Source: Chrysomallon squamiferum (lineage: Eukaryota; Mollusca; Gastropoda; Neomphalida; Peltospiridae). Taken from it: a stretch of 17,500 nucleotides of DNA. Below are positions 1 to 9,584 of this stretch, piece after piece; positions within the stretch are counted from its first letter, which is position 1, and each line of letters begins with the position of its first letter. The stretch covers positions 2,148,242-2,165,741 of the forward strand of contig CM022674.1 of the NCBI GenBank assembly GCA_012295275.1, written 5' to 3'. Below the pieces are notes generated by a model. That model had not been told where the DNA came from, did not search any database, and saw nothing but the letters and a program-made list of their open reading frames with translations. A program made the translations under genes and the position numbers.

Positions 1-1680
1 ATTAACCAAGTAAATAAATAAACAAACAAACAAACAAACAAACAAACAAATAAAAAAGTAAATATATAAAATAAAATACATTCGAGGTACAAGGGTTACA
101 TAACTTGCTTGAAGAAATGTACGGGATTTGTTCGATTGCCAGCTTTGCTATTAATAGAGATAGCGTGAGGAAATATTATTACTAATCTATCAGGCATTCG
201 TCATTCACTGACACACAGAAGAGAAACCGAAAGAGAAAGAGTTAACCTTTGTGAGAAAGATAAAAACAGCAATTCAGATAACTTAGTCTAGTCCGAGTTC
301 AAGGAAAAACGTGCTCTTCCTTTTTGATAGTGTTTTGTTTTGAAAATGAATGAATGAATGAATGAATGAATGAATGAATAAATAAACGATTGAATAAACT
401 AATAAAAAATAAATAAATAAGTGAGCAAAAAGATTACAAAAATAATATAAAAGATAAGTAAGTAAATAATTAACTAATTAAAAAATAAAAAATCATGCGA
501 AAAAAAAAGTTAGTTAGTAATTAACAAACTAATTAAAATAAACAAGTAAACAAACAAAAAGTAAATAAGTAAGTAATTAACTAACTAAATAAATAAACAA
601 GCGAACAAAAAAGTTAATGAGTAAGTAAGTAAGTAATTAACTAACTAAATAAATAAACAAGTAAACAAACAAACAAAAAAGTTAATAAGTAAGTACGTAC
701 GTAAATGAAAAAATATAAACAAGACAGACACTTTTGATGAAGAATACAGGAGAGGGTAAATTCACAGTGCTCTTAGCGATATATCTGTAATCATTACTTG
801 CTTCTGATACTAGATCAGATTACACTGACTAGTTCTTCTTGCTTATTTCAACTAGAATCTTCACGTATTTCTAAGTAGAATCGATAGTAATTACGACGAG
901 ACCTGTGGGTAACCAAACTGTGAGTAGAAACGGTGATAACATGTGTAGATTTGACCAAGCTATTGATTTGTCAGTCAGTTAAATGCTCTCCAAACTGCGA
1001 CATCGTCCTTATTGATTTCTCAAACATCTCTAATTCATGTTTGTCACCTTTGACAAATCCATCTGTCTTCTGTGACAGCTCTCCTTAGAGTTACAGGAAT
1101 AAATGGAAGAAGAAGAAGAAGAAGAAGAAGAAGAAAAAGAAGAAGAAGAAGATGATGACGGAGAAAAATAAAAAGGAGAAATGTAAAAGAGAGAAAAAAA
1201 GTTAATTACGAAGCTGCTGTTTAAAGATCTTGCTCGATTTTATATTTCAGTATTCCTCTTAGAAAACATACAAACAAATTAACAAAAATAAATAAATATA
1301 TAAATATCATCATTAAAAAAATATAAATAAAATTTAAAAATAAACAACAAACGAACTAACGATAACGAAAATACTAGACAAACTGTGAATAAGCAAATAA
1401 ATAAAGAAAGAAACGGCAATTAATTAACAACGTTAAAACATTCAGCTGTTGAAACATTATTGATGAAAAGTAGTAACTGACACTTCAAGTACTTTCAGAA
1501 AGCCAACAGAAACAACGTCTAAAATTTCTGAATAAATCAGGCCACCACCAAAACAATAAGACCCGGGAAACAGGGTGCGTAGTTAACAGTGCACGAGATT
1601 GGACGGACGCCATTAAAGACTGTAATTGACAGGACTGCTGTTTAAAAATGTTTTTTCTAACGAAATACTGAATTTACAAC
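1..1680. other. AT-rich intergenic DNA with tetranucleotide repeats; no gene seen
   Basis: No convincing coding or RNA gene. It holds an (AAAC)n tract at 23-50, (GAAT)n at about 344-380, tetranucleotide-derived sequence of TAAG/TAAC/AAAT types to about 720, and a (GAA)n tract at 1105-1151 that drifts into GAT. The stretches 720-1100 and 1450-1680 are more complex in sequence, but I recognise nothing in them. Confidence 0.6.
500..720. repeat. Imperfect 60-bp tandem repeat
   Basis: The string AAGTAATTAACTAACTAAAT starts at 571 and again at 631, exactly 60 bases apart, within longer matching blocks. A more degenerate copy precedes it near 508-560 and a partial one follows to about 710. The unit is itself built from tetranucleotides (TAAG, TAAC, AAAT, AAAC), so it probably arose from a decayed microsatellite. 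Confidence 0.7.
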
Positions 1681-1703
1681 TATATCACAACATCAGATAA
1701 ATG

Positions 1704-1775
1704 TTGTGTGTGTATATGTATGTGTGTGTGTGTGTGTGTGTGTGTATGTATATATATATATATCTATATATATAT
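1704..1775. repeat. Compound (TG)n(TA)n microsatellite
   Basis: TG dinucleotides with a few interruptions run from about 1704 to 1745 and then change to TA through about 1775. Confidence 0.9.
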
Positions 1776-2296
1776 CAGACTTTTGCAATTAAAATGTGTT
1801 TGTGGTGTGCGTGTGTTTAAATTTATCACAGACAAACTGCGTATTTCTATTCCAAGTCATTATAGATAGGTTTACTGTATAAATCAAACAATTACAAGTA
1901 AGATGAACGTAGTATAAAATTGTCCTGGACATTACAGATTGTTTGAAACTCAGCCAAATAAAATGTTTACATAAATTTTTCCTGTTGCTATTGTTATGAC
2001 TATTATTATTATTATTTTTTTTTTTCTGCTATTTTAATATCAAGGGTAAATGAACAATAAATGTTTATAAATATCTTTCATGCGATATGACAATATTTAG
2101 TAGTTTCATAACATGTTGTATATATTCAAGTCATGGATACATTTGTAACTAACATTAATAATAATAATGAGTGACAATGAGTGACAATGAGATTATTGTA
2201 ATTTGTGTAACCATGACGTCATGTCATCAGAAATGTGAGAATTTTGTAAAATCAGTTTATAATAGAAAATGTTCCTTTGTGAAACGAATGTATTTA

Positions 2297-2388
2297 TGTG
2301 TGTGTGTGTGTCTGTGTGTGTGTGTGTGCTTATATATAAAGAAAGAAAGAGATTGAGAGAGAGAGAGGGGGAATGAAGAGAATGACGG

Positions 2389-2438
<50 letters not shown>
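2297..2438. repeat. (TG)n and (GA)n microsatellites
   Basis: A (TG)n tract at 2297-2329 is followed by GA-rich purine sequence and a clean (GA)n run at 2392-2438. Open frames here are repeat artefacts. Confidence 0.9.
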
Positions 2439-2442
<4 letters not shown>

Positions 2443-2752
2443 GGCTTTGGTGTATGTTAAACACAAACGAAACACATCAGTTTCCACACAGTTAAGTCAT
2501 GTATCCATGCAAACAGACACAAAAATTTAATATTTTCAAACCCTTTAAAGATAAATTAACACAGTCAGTCCAGAACACTTATTTTGAAACTTCAAACTGC
2601 ACCTACTGCGCAGAGAATGATATTAATGTTTTCAGTCACCGTTTCGAAAGTTTTAGAACGGTAAAAAAAAATCGGGAAGTTAGTTACACAAACAGTTTAT
2701 AACTTCGCAGTTTCTAACCTAAGCATTAAAACTTCATTATGTTGTAACATGC

Positions 2753-2756
<4 letters not shown>

Positions 2757-2822
<66 letters not shown>
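2757..2822. repeat. Pure (AG)n microsatellite
   Basis: About 32 uninterrupted AG units. Both sides are ordinary AT-rich sequence with no recognised gene. Confidence 0.95.
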
Positions 2823-2823
<1 letters not shown>

Positions 2824-3862
2824 GTTGAAAAGCCAAAGAAACGAAAAACTTTCCCGCAATGATTTGTAAAGTGGTTTCGATCAATACTTTTAAGGAACAC
2901 ATACAATTTACGATTTCTTTTTCCGTAACAGTTTTCTGTGATGTATAAAAAAAACCCAGTAGTTACTCTTAGTATTATCACTTTTTCAAAACACTGAATG
3001 ATACGATTTTGCAAGGCAAAAGTTTCATACTTTGTGAGTGTAACAACAAAGTATCTGTTAATCTTGCGACTGTTTGTGAAAAAAAAATATTGACGAGTAC
3101 AAAATCGTGTGACCTGACTAGTTTTTCTCGTCTGCTGGCAAAAACTACTTGTACTTACCTAAACAAGAAACTGCCGTTAGCGTCACTAGAATGACCAATG
3201 TATCAAAATCCATCGTTTTCGATCAATAAGTTAGCCACCAGGCTGGGCTGTTCCGACTGATGTAAATAACAGTAATGGACGACGCAATCGGTGGTTCAAG
3301 CAATCACCACAAACCTCAAATGTGAAGCTATGAAGGTATCCGATCTTCGCCGTTTCATTGGCTGTCGGAGGTATTCTTAGCACGTTGACCTCCTGTCAAA
3401 AATACCTCAAAGAGGCCTTAAAGGGGTTGAAGTATTTACAAGCTTGTTTGTTAATGCAGCATTTTTTTTTTATTTTATTTATTCACCTTTTATACGCTAA
3501 AAAGTTCTGATTTGATACTTGAGACAAAGTAGTGCAATTTCTTGTTCATTAATGCAGAAATTTGCTGGGATAATGTGAGACAAAGTTCATTGTTTTTTGT
3601 TTTTTAAAAATGAAACGTCCTTTTAATCCTCAATTTGAAGAATCAGCAATATTTTCCGATTTTTTCCGTATTTTTTAAGTTTTTAATTTTTTTGTAGTTT
3701 TGTATGTTTATTTATTTATTTATTTATTTATTAGTTTTTACACATAAATGGAAATAAAAATTAAAGATGTTATATAAGACTGACACAAAGTATAAGGAGT
3801 TAAAATTCAAGAGAATGTTTTTTTGCAGGACGCCATTTTATTTAGCTACTTGCGTGTTTCTT

Positions 3863-3865
<3 letters not shown>
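2823..3865. other. Intergenic stretch, no gene recognised
   Basis: This is mostly complex sequence with a (TTTA)n tract at about 3706-3735. The part from 3180 to 3430 is richer in GC than its surroundings and carries an 8-bp inverted repeat (GAGGTATT at 3368-3375, AATACCTC at 3401-3408). Short open frames (e.g. 3009-3194, 61 codons) have no recognisable domain. Confidence 0.5.

Positions 3866-3866
<1 letters not shown>

Positions 3867-3957
<91 letters not shown>
3867..3957. repeat. Compound (GT)n(GA)n microsatellite
   Basis: About 19 GT units switch directly to about 27 GA units at 3904. The same arrangement recurs in intron 5 at 9073-9168. Confidence 0.95.
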
Positions 3958-3960
<3 letters not shown>

Positions 3961-3989
3961 ATTTCTGTGTATGTACGTGTTTCTCAGTG

Positions 3990-4235
3990 TATATATATAT
4001 ATATATATAAAAAAGCGTATTTCGTCTTCTGAATGTACGTGTTAGATACAGTTTAAAGAAATACAGAATATGAAACTTTTTAGCTGAAACTGGCAGAATG
4101 TTTAAGAACTTTCTAAGAATGCAAACAGGCGATATAAATATTTAGTAAATATTCAAAAAATGTTAAATAATCTTTTTCATCTGCAACTCACTCTAATTTA
4201 GCTTATATAAAATAATTTTGTGAAAATCTGCACAA
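3990..4235 (+). repeat. Dispersed repeat, copy A (forward)
   Basis: From a (TA)n tract through AAAGCGTATTTCGTCTTCT to about TCTGCACAAC, this segment matches the reverse complement of 9711-9919 over nearly its whole length. Shared blocks include GCAAACAGGCGATATAAATA and CTGCAACTCACTCTAATTTA. Copy A has about 26 extra bases in the middle (near 4085-4112). There is no coding capacity and no obvious terminal inverted repeat, so it looks like a non-autonomous interspersed element of unknown class. Confidence 0.85.
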
Positions 4236-4390
4236 CAGTATATATACTTTTCTGTGCGTATCTATATGTATGTTATTCTGAGTGAATGTTTGTGTGTGTT
4301 TACTATCAATGTTTTTAATATTTGGTGCCTAAATAAATAACACACACCAATACAGACAACAACATCAACTACTAAGTCATCCTAGAATCC

Positions 4391-4433
4391 TAATAATAAT
4401 AATAATAATAATAATGATAACAACAACAACAAC

Positions 4434-4514
<81 letters not shown>

Positions 4515-4525
4515 AAGAAGAAGAA
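4391..4525. repeat. Compound AAT/AAC/AAT/AAG triplet microsatellite
   Basis: AAT units change to AAC, back to AAT for a long run, then to AAG (4485-4525). Each switch is a change at one position of the triplet. Confidence 0.95.
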
Positions 4526-5237
4526 AAATAAAACAAACAAAATAATTATTGTTATCATATTTTATTTTACAAAAAAAAAAAAAAAAAGAATGATATAATT
4601 ACATATATATATAAAAAAATAAAAATCTGATTTAAAAAAATAATAGCTTTAATATTTTCAAAAAGGACGGAAAATTGTGAAACATTTCATATTCTGCATT
4701 TGAGATAAAAACATACACATTGAACCAGAATCTATTTACACAGTATATATATATATATCTATAACACTATTGTTTAAGAGGATAACATTTGTACAATACG
4801 AGTAATTATTACGATAATTATCAAAGGCATTTACTGACATCCTGACAGAGTAGTCTGCCCGTGCTCATTAAATGTAGATGGCACTAAATTACGATACCAA
4901 TAGAAGATAAAGAAATATATATATATATATATATATATAATAAAATAAAATAAATATTATAAATAATAATAATAATAATAGTAATAATGATGTAAACGAG
5001 TTGAAATATTATATACACCTACTCCAATGAAGAATACAGTGTTTTGTCAGTAAACACACAAACACTAAGTGCCCTATGTTTATCGATACATTTTAAATAT
5101 TTTTCGTTTTCCCGGAGGGTGTGTGTATCAGAAGTTACGTTCGATTTTATTTTATATTTTTATTTTTTTTATATCCTAAAAATATTCTGCATATGTCAAT
5201 AGAAATTATCACAGAAAATGGTGGTTGGGGAACTAGA
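4526..5237. other. AT-rich intergenic DNA with poly-A and (TA)n tracts; no gene seen
   Basis: It holds poly-A at about 4570-4587, (TA)n at 4743-4760 and 4915-4939, and (AAT)n at about 4962-4990. I see no gene. Confidence 0.6.
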
Positions 5238-5263
5238 TAATAAATAAATAAATAAATAAATAA

Positions 5264-5294
<31 letters not shown>

Positions 5295-5297
5295 AAT
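5238..5297. repeat. (AAAT)n microsatellite
   Basis: TAAA units run almost without interruption, with one slipped TAA unit in the middle. Confidence 0.95.
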
Positions 5298-5385
5298 AAG
5301 GGGCTTTTGAAACGAAAATCTTATTGGACACAAAAGACATGGAGAACGCTTCTTTGAGCAGTATTAAACTTTAAAAATACATTTA

Positions 5386-5407
5386 TGACGTCACAATGGT
5401 TGCGTCA
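5386..5407. promoter_or_regulatory. Paired CRE-like sites in intergenic DNA
   Basis: TGACGTCA at 5386-5393 and TTGCGTCA at 5400-5407, again 14 bases start to start. This is motif evidence only. Confidence 0.2.
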
Positions 5408-5755
5408 AAGCGTCATTAACTTAGTTTACCAGAGAAGCCTTAACTTTGGATTTTCTTCTCCTATTAATGAAGACTATTTCTTCATTTTCTCATTTAAAAA
5501 GCGACGACTCAGTAAATCACGATTTATCAAGCGTTATAAATGAGAAATAACTCGAGATGGTTCTGAAGCAGGATAAAGACAATCTAATAATGATCTATTT
5601 TTAGTAACAAGTAATCTTGTATCGCTTATGTCATGAAATTTAATGTGACACTTTGCCCTTGTCGTCTTTGTTGTAACTGCTTGTCAGTAATTTACTGTTC
5701 CTCGGTTATTCACCATAGCAACAAATACTGTGGCATAATGAATGCAGACATATCA

Positions 5756-5756
<1 letters not shown>

Positions 5757-5807
<51 letters not shown>

Positions 5808-6087
5808 CAAAAGTACCTCTTTTTTTTTTTTTTTTTTTTATCAACCCTGAAATATACATAGTTTCTGGAAATTATTGTGTTGTTGTTGTTATTGTCATTA
5901 TTATAATTATCATAATTACCATAATCATTATTATTATTACCATGATGAAGATCATCATCATTTGTGCTTTTAACATCATCGTCATCATGATCATCCTGTT
6001 GTTGTTGTTGTTATTGTTCTTGTTGTTGCTGTTACTATTGTTGTTGTTGTTGTTGTTTGTGTTGTTGTTATTATTATTATTATTAAA
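5757..6087. repeat. Cluster of (AAT)n, poly-T and TTG/TTA/ATC triplet repeats
   Basis: (AAT)16 at 5757-5805 and poly-T at 5820-5839 are followed by a long decayed region of TTG, TTA and ATC triplets to 6085. The 155-codon open frame over it (5633-6100) translates to Ile, Phe, Val and Leu homopolymers and is not a gene. Confidence 0.9.
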
Positions 6088-6900
6088 AATAAAGAACTAA
6101 ACTGTATACAAATTAATAACTTTCAGAATTTTCTGGAAACCGGATGGTGTATGGTCTGGTATCCTGATCTTTCAAATCACTGGTATCAATAATTATTTTA
6201 TTTTGTGCTAGATACATTCCTTTGCTAATAATAAAATATTACAATAATTATTACAAGAAGCAGCCAGACGATTCAATGAAGCCTCATTTTCCATTCTTTC
6301 TTTAAGCACTCATAACGTGATGTCTCACCTAAAAATGTAAAAAGAAAGAAAAGGAAAAAAAAAAAAAAAAAAAACGAAGAAAAAAAAGAAGACGATAGCT
6401 TGCATGGCTGCATCAACTTAAAGTCTTAAATGAGTAAATCATTGACCTTGACCTTAGCAAGTAGTTTATCTAGTTTTTGTTTCATTCTATACATGAGGTG
6501 AAAAGTTAAAGGAAAATAATTATCAGTATCTGACTCCTCAGTTATTATAATTTCTTTATTATTGGCAAAGGATAGGATGTTAGAAAAATAAATGATTTGT
6601 TATAAAACTATTACGTTGATACAAACATAGGTAAAAATTTGTTTATAAAGAACAATAAAAGAAAAATAAATAAATAATATAAATATATAAAAAAGATTAA
6701 AAAAAAGATAAATATAAAATAAACAGAGAATGACAAATAAATAAAATTAAATAAATTAGAAAATATAACAGTACAAATAATAATATATATACACCACTCA
6801 TTTGGAACTGTAACTGAGATTAATAATGTTTGTAGTTTCAGGTTTGATGTTTAAAAATAAAAAATAAACCAATCACTTCGAAGTACTTAATACAATCACT
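6088..6900. other. AT-rich intergenic DNA, no gene seen
   Basis: It has a poly-A tract at about 6350-6385 and A/T-rich decayed tetranucleotide sequence at 6650-6790. AATAAA on the minus strand at 6555-6560 is a possible distal polyadenylation signal for the gene, 920 bp after its stop. Confidence 0.45.
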
Positions 6901-7475
6901 TACCACCATGAGCATACCGTAACAAAGTTTGTAAAAGTGAAAATTTTAATATATTACGATGGGCAAATCTTAACAAAGTTTGTAGATATATGATGGGGGC
7001 ACCAATGCCCTATGATGGGTACATCTTTATCAAGTTTTTATATGTGAAAACAATGCAGTATATTGTGATGGACACACCTTAACGAAATCTCTAAATCTTA
7101 AAATTTCACATGTCACGATGGGATACATGTTAGCAACGATTTAGTTGTAAAAACAATATAGTTACGTTATTGAGAGCATAACTTAACAAAGTTTGTAGAT
7201 GTGAAAACACTATAGTACATTATGATGGGCACATTTTTTACGTGTCAATACAATACAATGGTATATCATGACGGGCACTCCTTAACACAGTTCGTAAATC
7301 CGATTTTTTTTTTATCACATTACGATAGGTACATCTTAACAAAGTTTGTAGGTGTGATAACAGTATACAGTACACTACGATGGATGCATCTTAACGAGGT
7401 TTGTAGATTTTACAACACTATATCAGATTAGGATGGGCACGGCTTGACAAAGGCTAAATATGGAAACGGTTATCA
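6900..7475. repeat. Degenerate ~54-bp tandem repeat (about 10 copies) abutting the gene's 3' end
   Basis: The unit has a core of CTTAACAAAGTTTGTAGATG, a GTGAAAAC(A)n stretch, a TA-rich part and ATGATGGGCACAT. Cores begin near 6920, 6969, 7023, 7079, 7130, 7183, 7281, 7334, 7389 and 7442, so spacing is about 49-57 bases with one copy disrupted near 7236. Copies are diverged, which suggests age. The array ends within a few bases of the stop codon at 7480, so it probably forms much of the 3' untranslated region or the immediate downstream flank. Confidence 0.85.
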
Positions 7476-7478
7476 CAG

Positions 7479-7484
7479 TTTAAT
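7479..7484 (-). terminator. Possible variant polyadenylation signal ATTAAA overlapping the stop codon
   Basis: The minus strand reads TGC TAT TAA ACT, so ATTAAA spans the last codon and stop. A second ATTAAA lies at 6945-6950 and a canonical AATAAA at 6555-6560. Which is used cannot be told from sequence. Confidence 0.25.
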
Positions 7485-7641
7485 AGCAGGATTTTAACAA
7501 CGACATTTTTCTCTTGGTGGCCTTTTGTGTCTTAGCTTTTTGAGACAGGGGGTGTTTAGTTTTAGAAACTTTAGTCCTGGGACGAACCTTGTTCATTTCT
7601 TCCCCGTGGCGAGTCTGAATTTCGTTGATGATGCCTTTCGT
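7480..7641 (-). CDS. Exon 8: terminal coding exon, basic tail and stop
   Basis: 162 bp, 53 codons plus TAA (7480-7482), phase 0. The acceptor TTTCTCCTTCCAG is the best pyrimidine tract of the gene. It encodes residues 972-1024, starting TKGIINEIQTRHGEEMNKVR. A strongly Lys/Arg-rich tail follows (PRTKVSKTKHPL, KAKTQKATKRKM), ending LLKSCY. The first ~20 residues may form the returning helix of the helical module. The basic tail would suit binding to acidic surfaces such as tubulin C-termini, RNA or membranes, but no specific motif is recognised. On the sense strand a variant polyadenylation signal, ATTAAA, overlaps the stop codon (7479-7484). Confidence 0.78.
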   Translation of the reverse strand, partial: TKGIINEIQTRHGEEMNKVRPRTKVSKTKHPLSQKAKTQKATKRKMSLLKSCY

Positions 7642-7824
7642 CTGGAAGGAGAAAAATAAAAAAGAAAAAGTAATTAAAAATAAAAGAAAAAAAATATTTA
7701 AAAAAAATAAAATAAAATAAAAAATATTTTTGACGCTCACAATCTTTATTTATAAGCAAATGTAACGTGAAAAGCATAACGTTAAAAAAAATCATTTGTA
7801 AGCGTCGATGTGTTTTGTAAGTCG

Positions 7825-7846
7825 TGACGTCATCTCGTAGACGTCA
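7825..7846. promoter_or_regulatory. Paired CRE-like sites in intron 7
   Basis: A full TGACGTCA at 7825-7832 is followed by AGACGTCA at 7839-7846, start to start 14 bases. This is motif evidence only. Confidence 0.2.
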
Positions 7847-8046
7847 GATATATATATACACATACAGTTTCTTTTAATGAGTTTCAACCGCCTACACGAT
7901 GTCTTTTTCAGGTGTGTTATTTTGGCTAACAACAATATTATTTACTTTTTTGTTACTGGAGACGATGGATAAAGTACTAACTTAAAGTACTGTATTGATC
8001 TATACCGTCATACTCTCACTAGAAAACGTTAGATGCTGTAATTAAA

Positions 8047-8138
8047 GAAGAAGAAGAAGAAGAAGAAGAAGAAGAAGAAGAAGAAAAAGAAGAAGAAGAA
8101 GAAGAAGAAAACGGAAAAAGAAGGAAGAAGAAAAAGGT
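8047..8138. repeat. (GAA)n microsatellite in intron 7
   Basis: The plus strand shows GAA triplets with AAA interruptions; the transcript would carry (UUC)n. It lies within the 617-bp intron 7642-8258. Confidence 0.95.
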
Positions 8139-8258
8139 TTATAAATAGAAGAAGAAAGACACGAATCACTTCAGTGTAATTAATAGTTCCATCAGTCAAA
8201 ATCAGTTGAACTGAACCGTTGCCATTGAAACCTAACGACGTCATGGACAAAAACGTAC

Positions 8259-8444
8259 CCAAACGAAAAACGTTGCTGCTCCGGCACTGACGACCCTGAC
8301 CTCGTCCAGCGTGTGGCCGTGAAGTAGGTCACGTGCTCCTAGTGCAATGTCAAGGTCGACTTTGTCGATGTTGAATTCTTCTATGAGACGTTTCGGTGAG
8401 TCTTTTCCAGTTTTACCCATCAGTACTTGTACCTTCATCCAGTC
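8259..8444 (-). CDS. Exon 7: second part of the dynein-stalk/MTBD-like module
   Basis: 186 bp, 62 codons, phase 0 at both ends; donor TTTGG|GTACGT is strong. The acceptor (ATCATCATCAAG|GAC) is weak: it has A at -3 and is preceded by a triplet-repeat tract rather than a proper polypyrimidine run. It encodes residues 910-971: DWMKVQVLMGKTGKDS, an EEFNIDKVDLDIALGARDLL block, then LDEVRVVSAGAATFFVW. The spacing of DW, the EF-D-V block, and V-S-x-A-A-x-x-F-x-W parallels the end of the dynein MTBD (F-D-x-x-x-I, V-S-x-A-x-x-x-L-x-x-W-V). No dynein ATPase modules are present, so this would be an isolated module grafted onto a KY protein. Confidence 0.85.
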
Positions 8445-8448
8445 CTTG

Positions 8449-8457
8449 ATGATGATG

Positions 8458-8503
<46 letters not shown>

Positions 8504-8573
8504 AGCAGCAGCAGCAGCATAAACAACAACAACAACACAACAACAACAATAATAATAATAATCATAGAGCAGC

Positions 8574-8612
<39 letters not shown>

Positions 8613-8735
8613 AATAATAATAATAGCAACAACAAAAACTACAAAAACAATAATAACATTAGAAATAGTAACAGTAATAATTGTAGTATTAAAAGTAAAA
8701 GTATTCGTAAAATAATAATAATAATAATAATAATA
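8449..8735. repeat. Intron 6 made almost wholly of triplet repeats
   Basis: Of the 303-bp intron (8445-8747), nearly all is AAT, CAG, CAA/AAC and AAT triplets on the plus strand, with one short complex patch near 8635-8710. The long open frames on both strands here encode homopolymers and are artefacts. Confidence 0.95.
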
Positions 8736-8747
8736 ATTAATAAAAAC

Positions 8748-9028
8748 CTGGGTTTCGTCTGTGAAATGTCCAAGCAGTAACAAGGCAGCCATTAGAATTC
8801 TGTGCACGACCGGCGGAGGAGAATGGTACCCCTTCAGTTCCGCAATAGTGGACTGGTCCAGCTGCATGACGTCATGCCACAGCTTGTGAATGTGATCCAA
8901 CCTTTCCATCAGGCACTTGGCTTTTTTCATGTCGTCTGTCATGGCCGGTTCGGAGCCTTTTTCTTTGATCAAATTTGTGATCGCTTCAAGTCGTTTCAAA
9001 TCCCTAGAGTTTATCGCTTCGGCAAGTT
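8748..9028 (-). CDS. Exon 6: coiled coil and first part of a dynein-stalk/MTBD-like helical module
   Basis: 281 bp, phase 1 in (acceptor TTATTTTACAG|AACTTGCC) and phase 0 out (ACCCAG|GTTTTT). It encodes residues 816-909. Seen: amphipathic helices (LAEAINSRDLKRLEAI, MKKAKCLMERLDHIHKLW) and then LDQSTIAELKGYHSPPPVVH followed by RILMAALLLLG. The order 'x-I-x-E-L/I-K-x-x-x-x-P-P-x-x-V-x-x-x-M-x-A-x-x-x-L-L-G' resembles the junction where the dynein heavy-chain stalk enters its microtubule-binding domain. That resemblance is by eye. The hydrophobic ALLLLG stretch is too short and too embedded to be a membrane helix. Function on its own is not known. Confidence 0.85.
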
Positions 9029-9072
9029 CTGTAAAATAATGCTGTTAAGTTTAATTTCGTTATGTGGTTAAG

Positions 9073-9073
9073 G

Positions 9074-9168
<95 letters not shown>
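9073..9168. repeat. Compound (GT)n(GA)n microsatellite in intron 5
   Basis: About 28 GT units switch to about 21 GA units, the same order as at 3867-3957. The transcript would carry (UC)n followed by (AC)n. Confidence 0.95.
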
Positions 9169-9172
<4 letters not shown>

Positions 9173-9394
9173 AAATGTACTGCAGATTGTTTGGAAAAAA
9201 CTACTAAAACACATTTAATATTCTTGTTGTATTCATTTGTTAACTTTTGTACTTGGTAATTAAAATAGAGTATTATCGACTTCTCTGTTAGATTTACTAA
9301 ATATTGGCGACCAATCTTTGTTCATTGTATAGTTTTACAATAATATAATATATAATGGATGTATACCGAATTTCTCTAAATCGTTTTTATTGAT

Positions 9395-9450
9395 ATTGTT
9401 GTTGTTGTTGTTATTATTGTTATTGTTATTATTATTATTATTGTTATTAA
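9395..9450. repeat. GTT/ATT triplet repeat in intron 5
   Basis: A TTG run changes to TTA with interruptions. Confidence 0.85.
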
Positions 9451-9535
9451 GCAAACTATATTCTGTAAAAACTCATATTAATCATATTGTTTTTGCTACA
9501 GATGTCAGCATATAATAAATAATTTCTTTGTCCAG

Positions 9536-9584
9536 CGCCATCTTTTCGCGGAAGAAATATGACGTCGACAATCAGCTGACGTCA
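9536..9584 (-). promoter_or_regulatory. Paired CRE-like sites next to an AAGATGGCGC motif in intron 5
   Basis: TGACGTCA at 9577-9584 and TGACGTCG at 9560-9567 are followed, in the gene's direction, by CCGCGAAAAGATGGCGC. The latter resembles the AAGATGGCGGC element bound by YY1-type factors. This small CpG-containing patch in an AT-rich intron could be an internal promoter or enhancer. It is motif evidence only. Confidence 0.25.

Noticed and set aside
3284-3310. tRNA- or SINE-like B box near GGTTCAAGCAATC
   Set aside because: The stem and loop sizes do not fit a T arm and no A box or cloverleaf could be built.
5633-6100. 155-codon plus-strand open frame
   Set aside because: Composed of Ile, Phe, Val and Leu homopolymers from triplet repeats; not a membrane protein.
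8347-8715. Open frames over the intron 6 repeats with poly-Ile, poly-Thr and poly-Leu
   Set aside because: Simple-repeat artefacts; the real coding parts are exons 6 and 7 on the minus strand.
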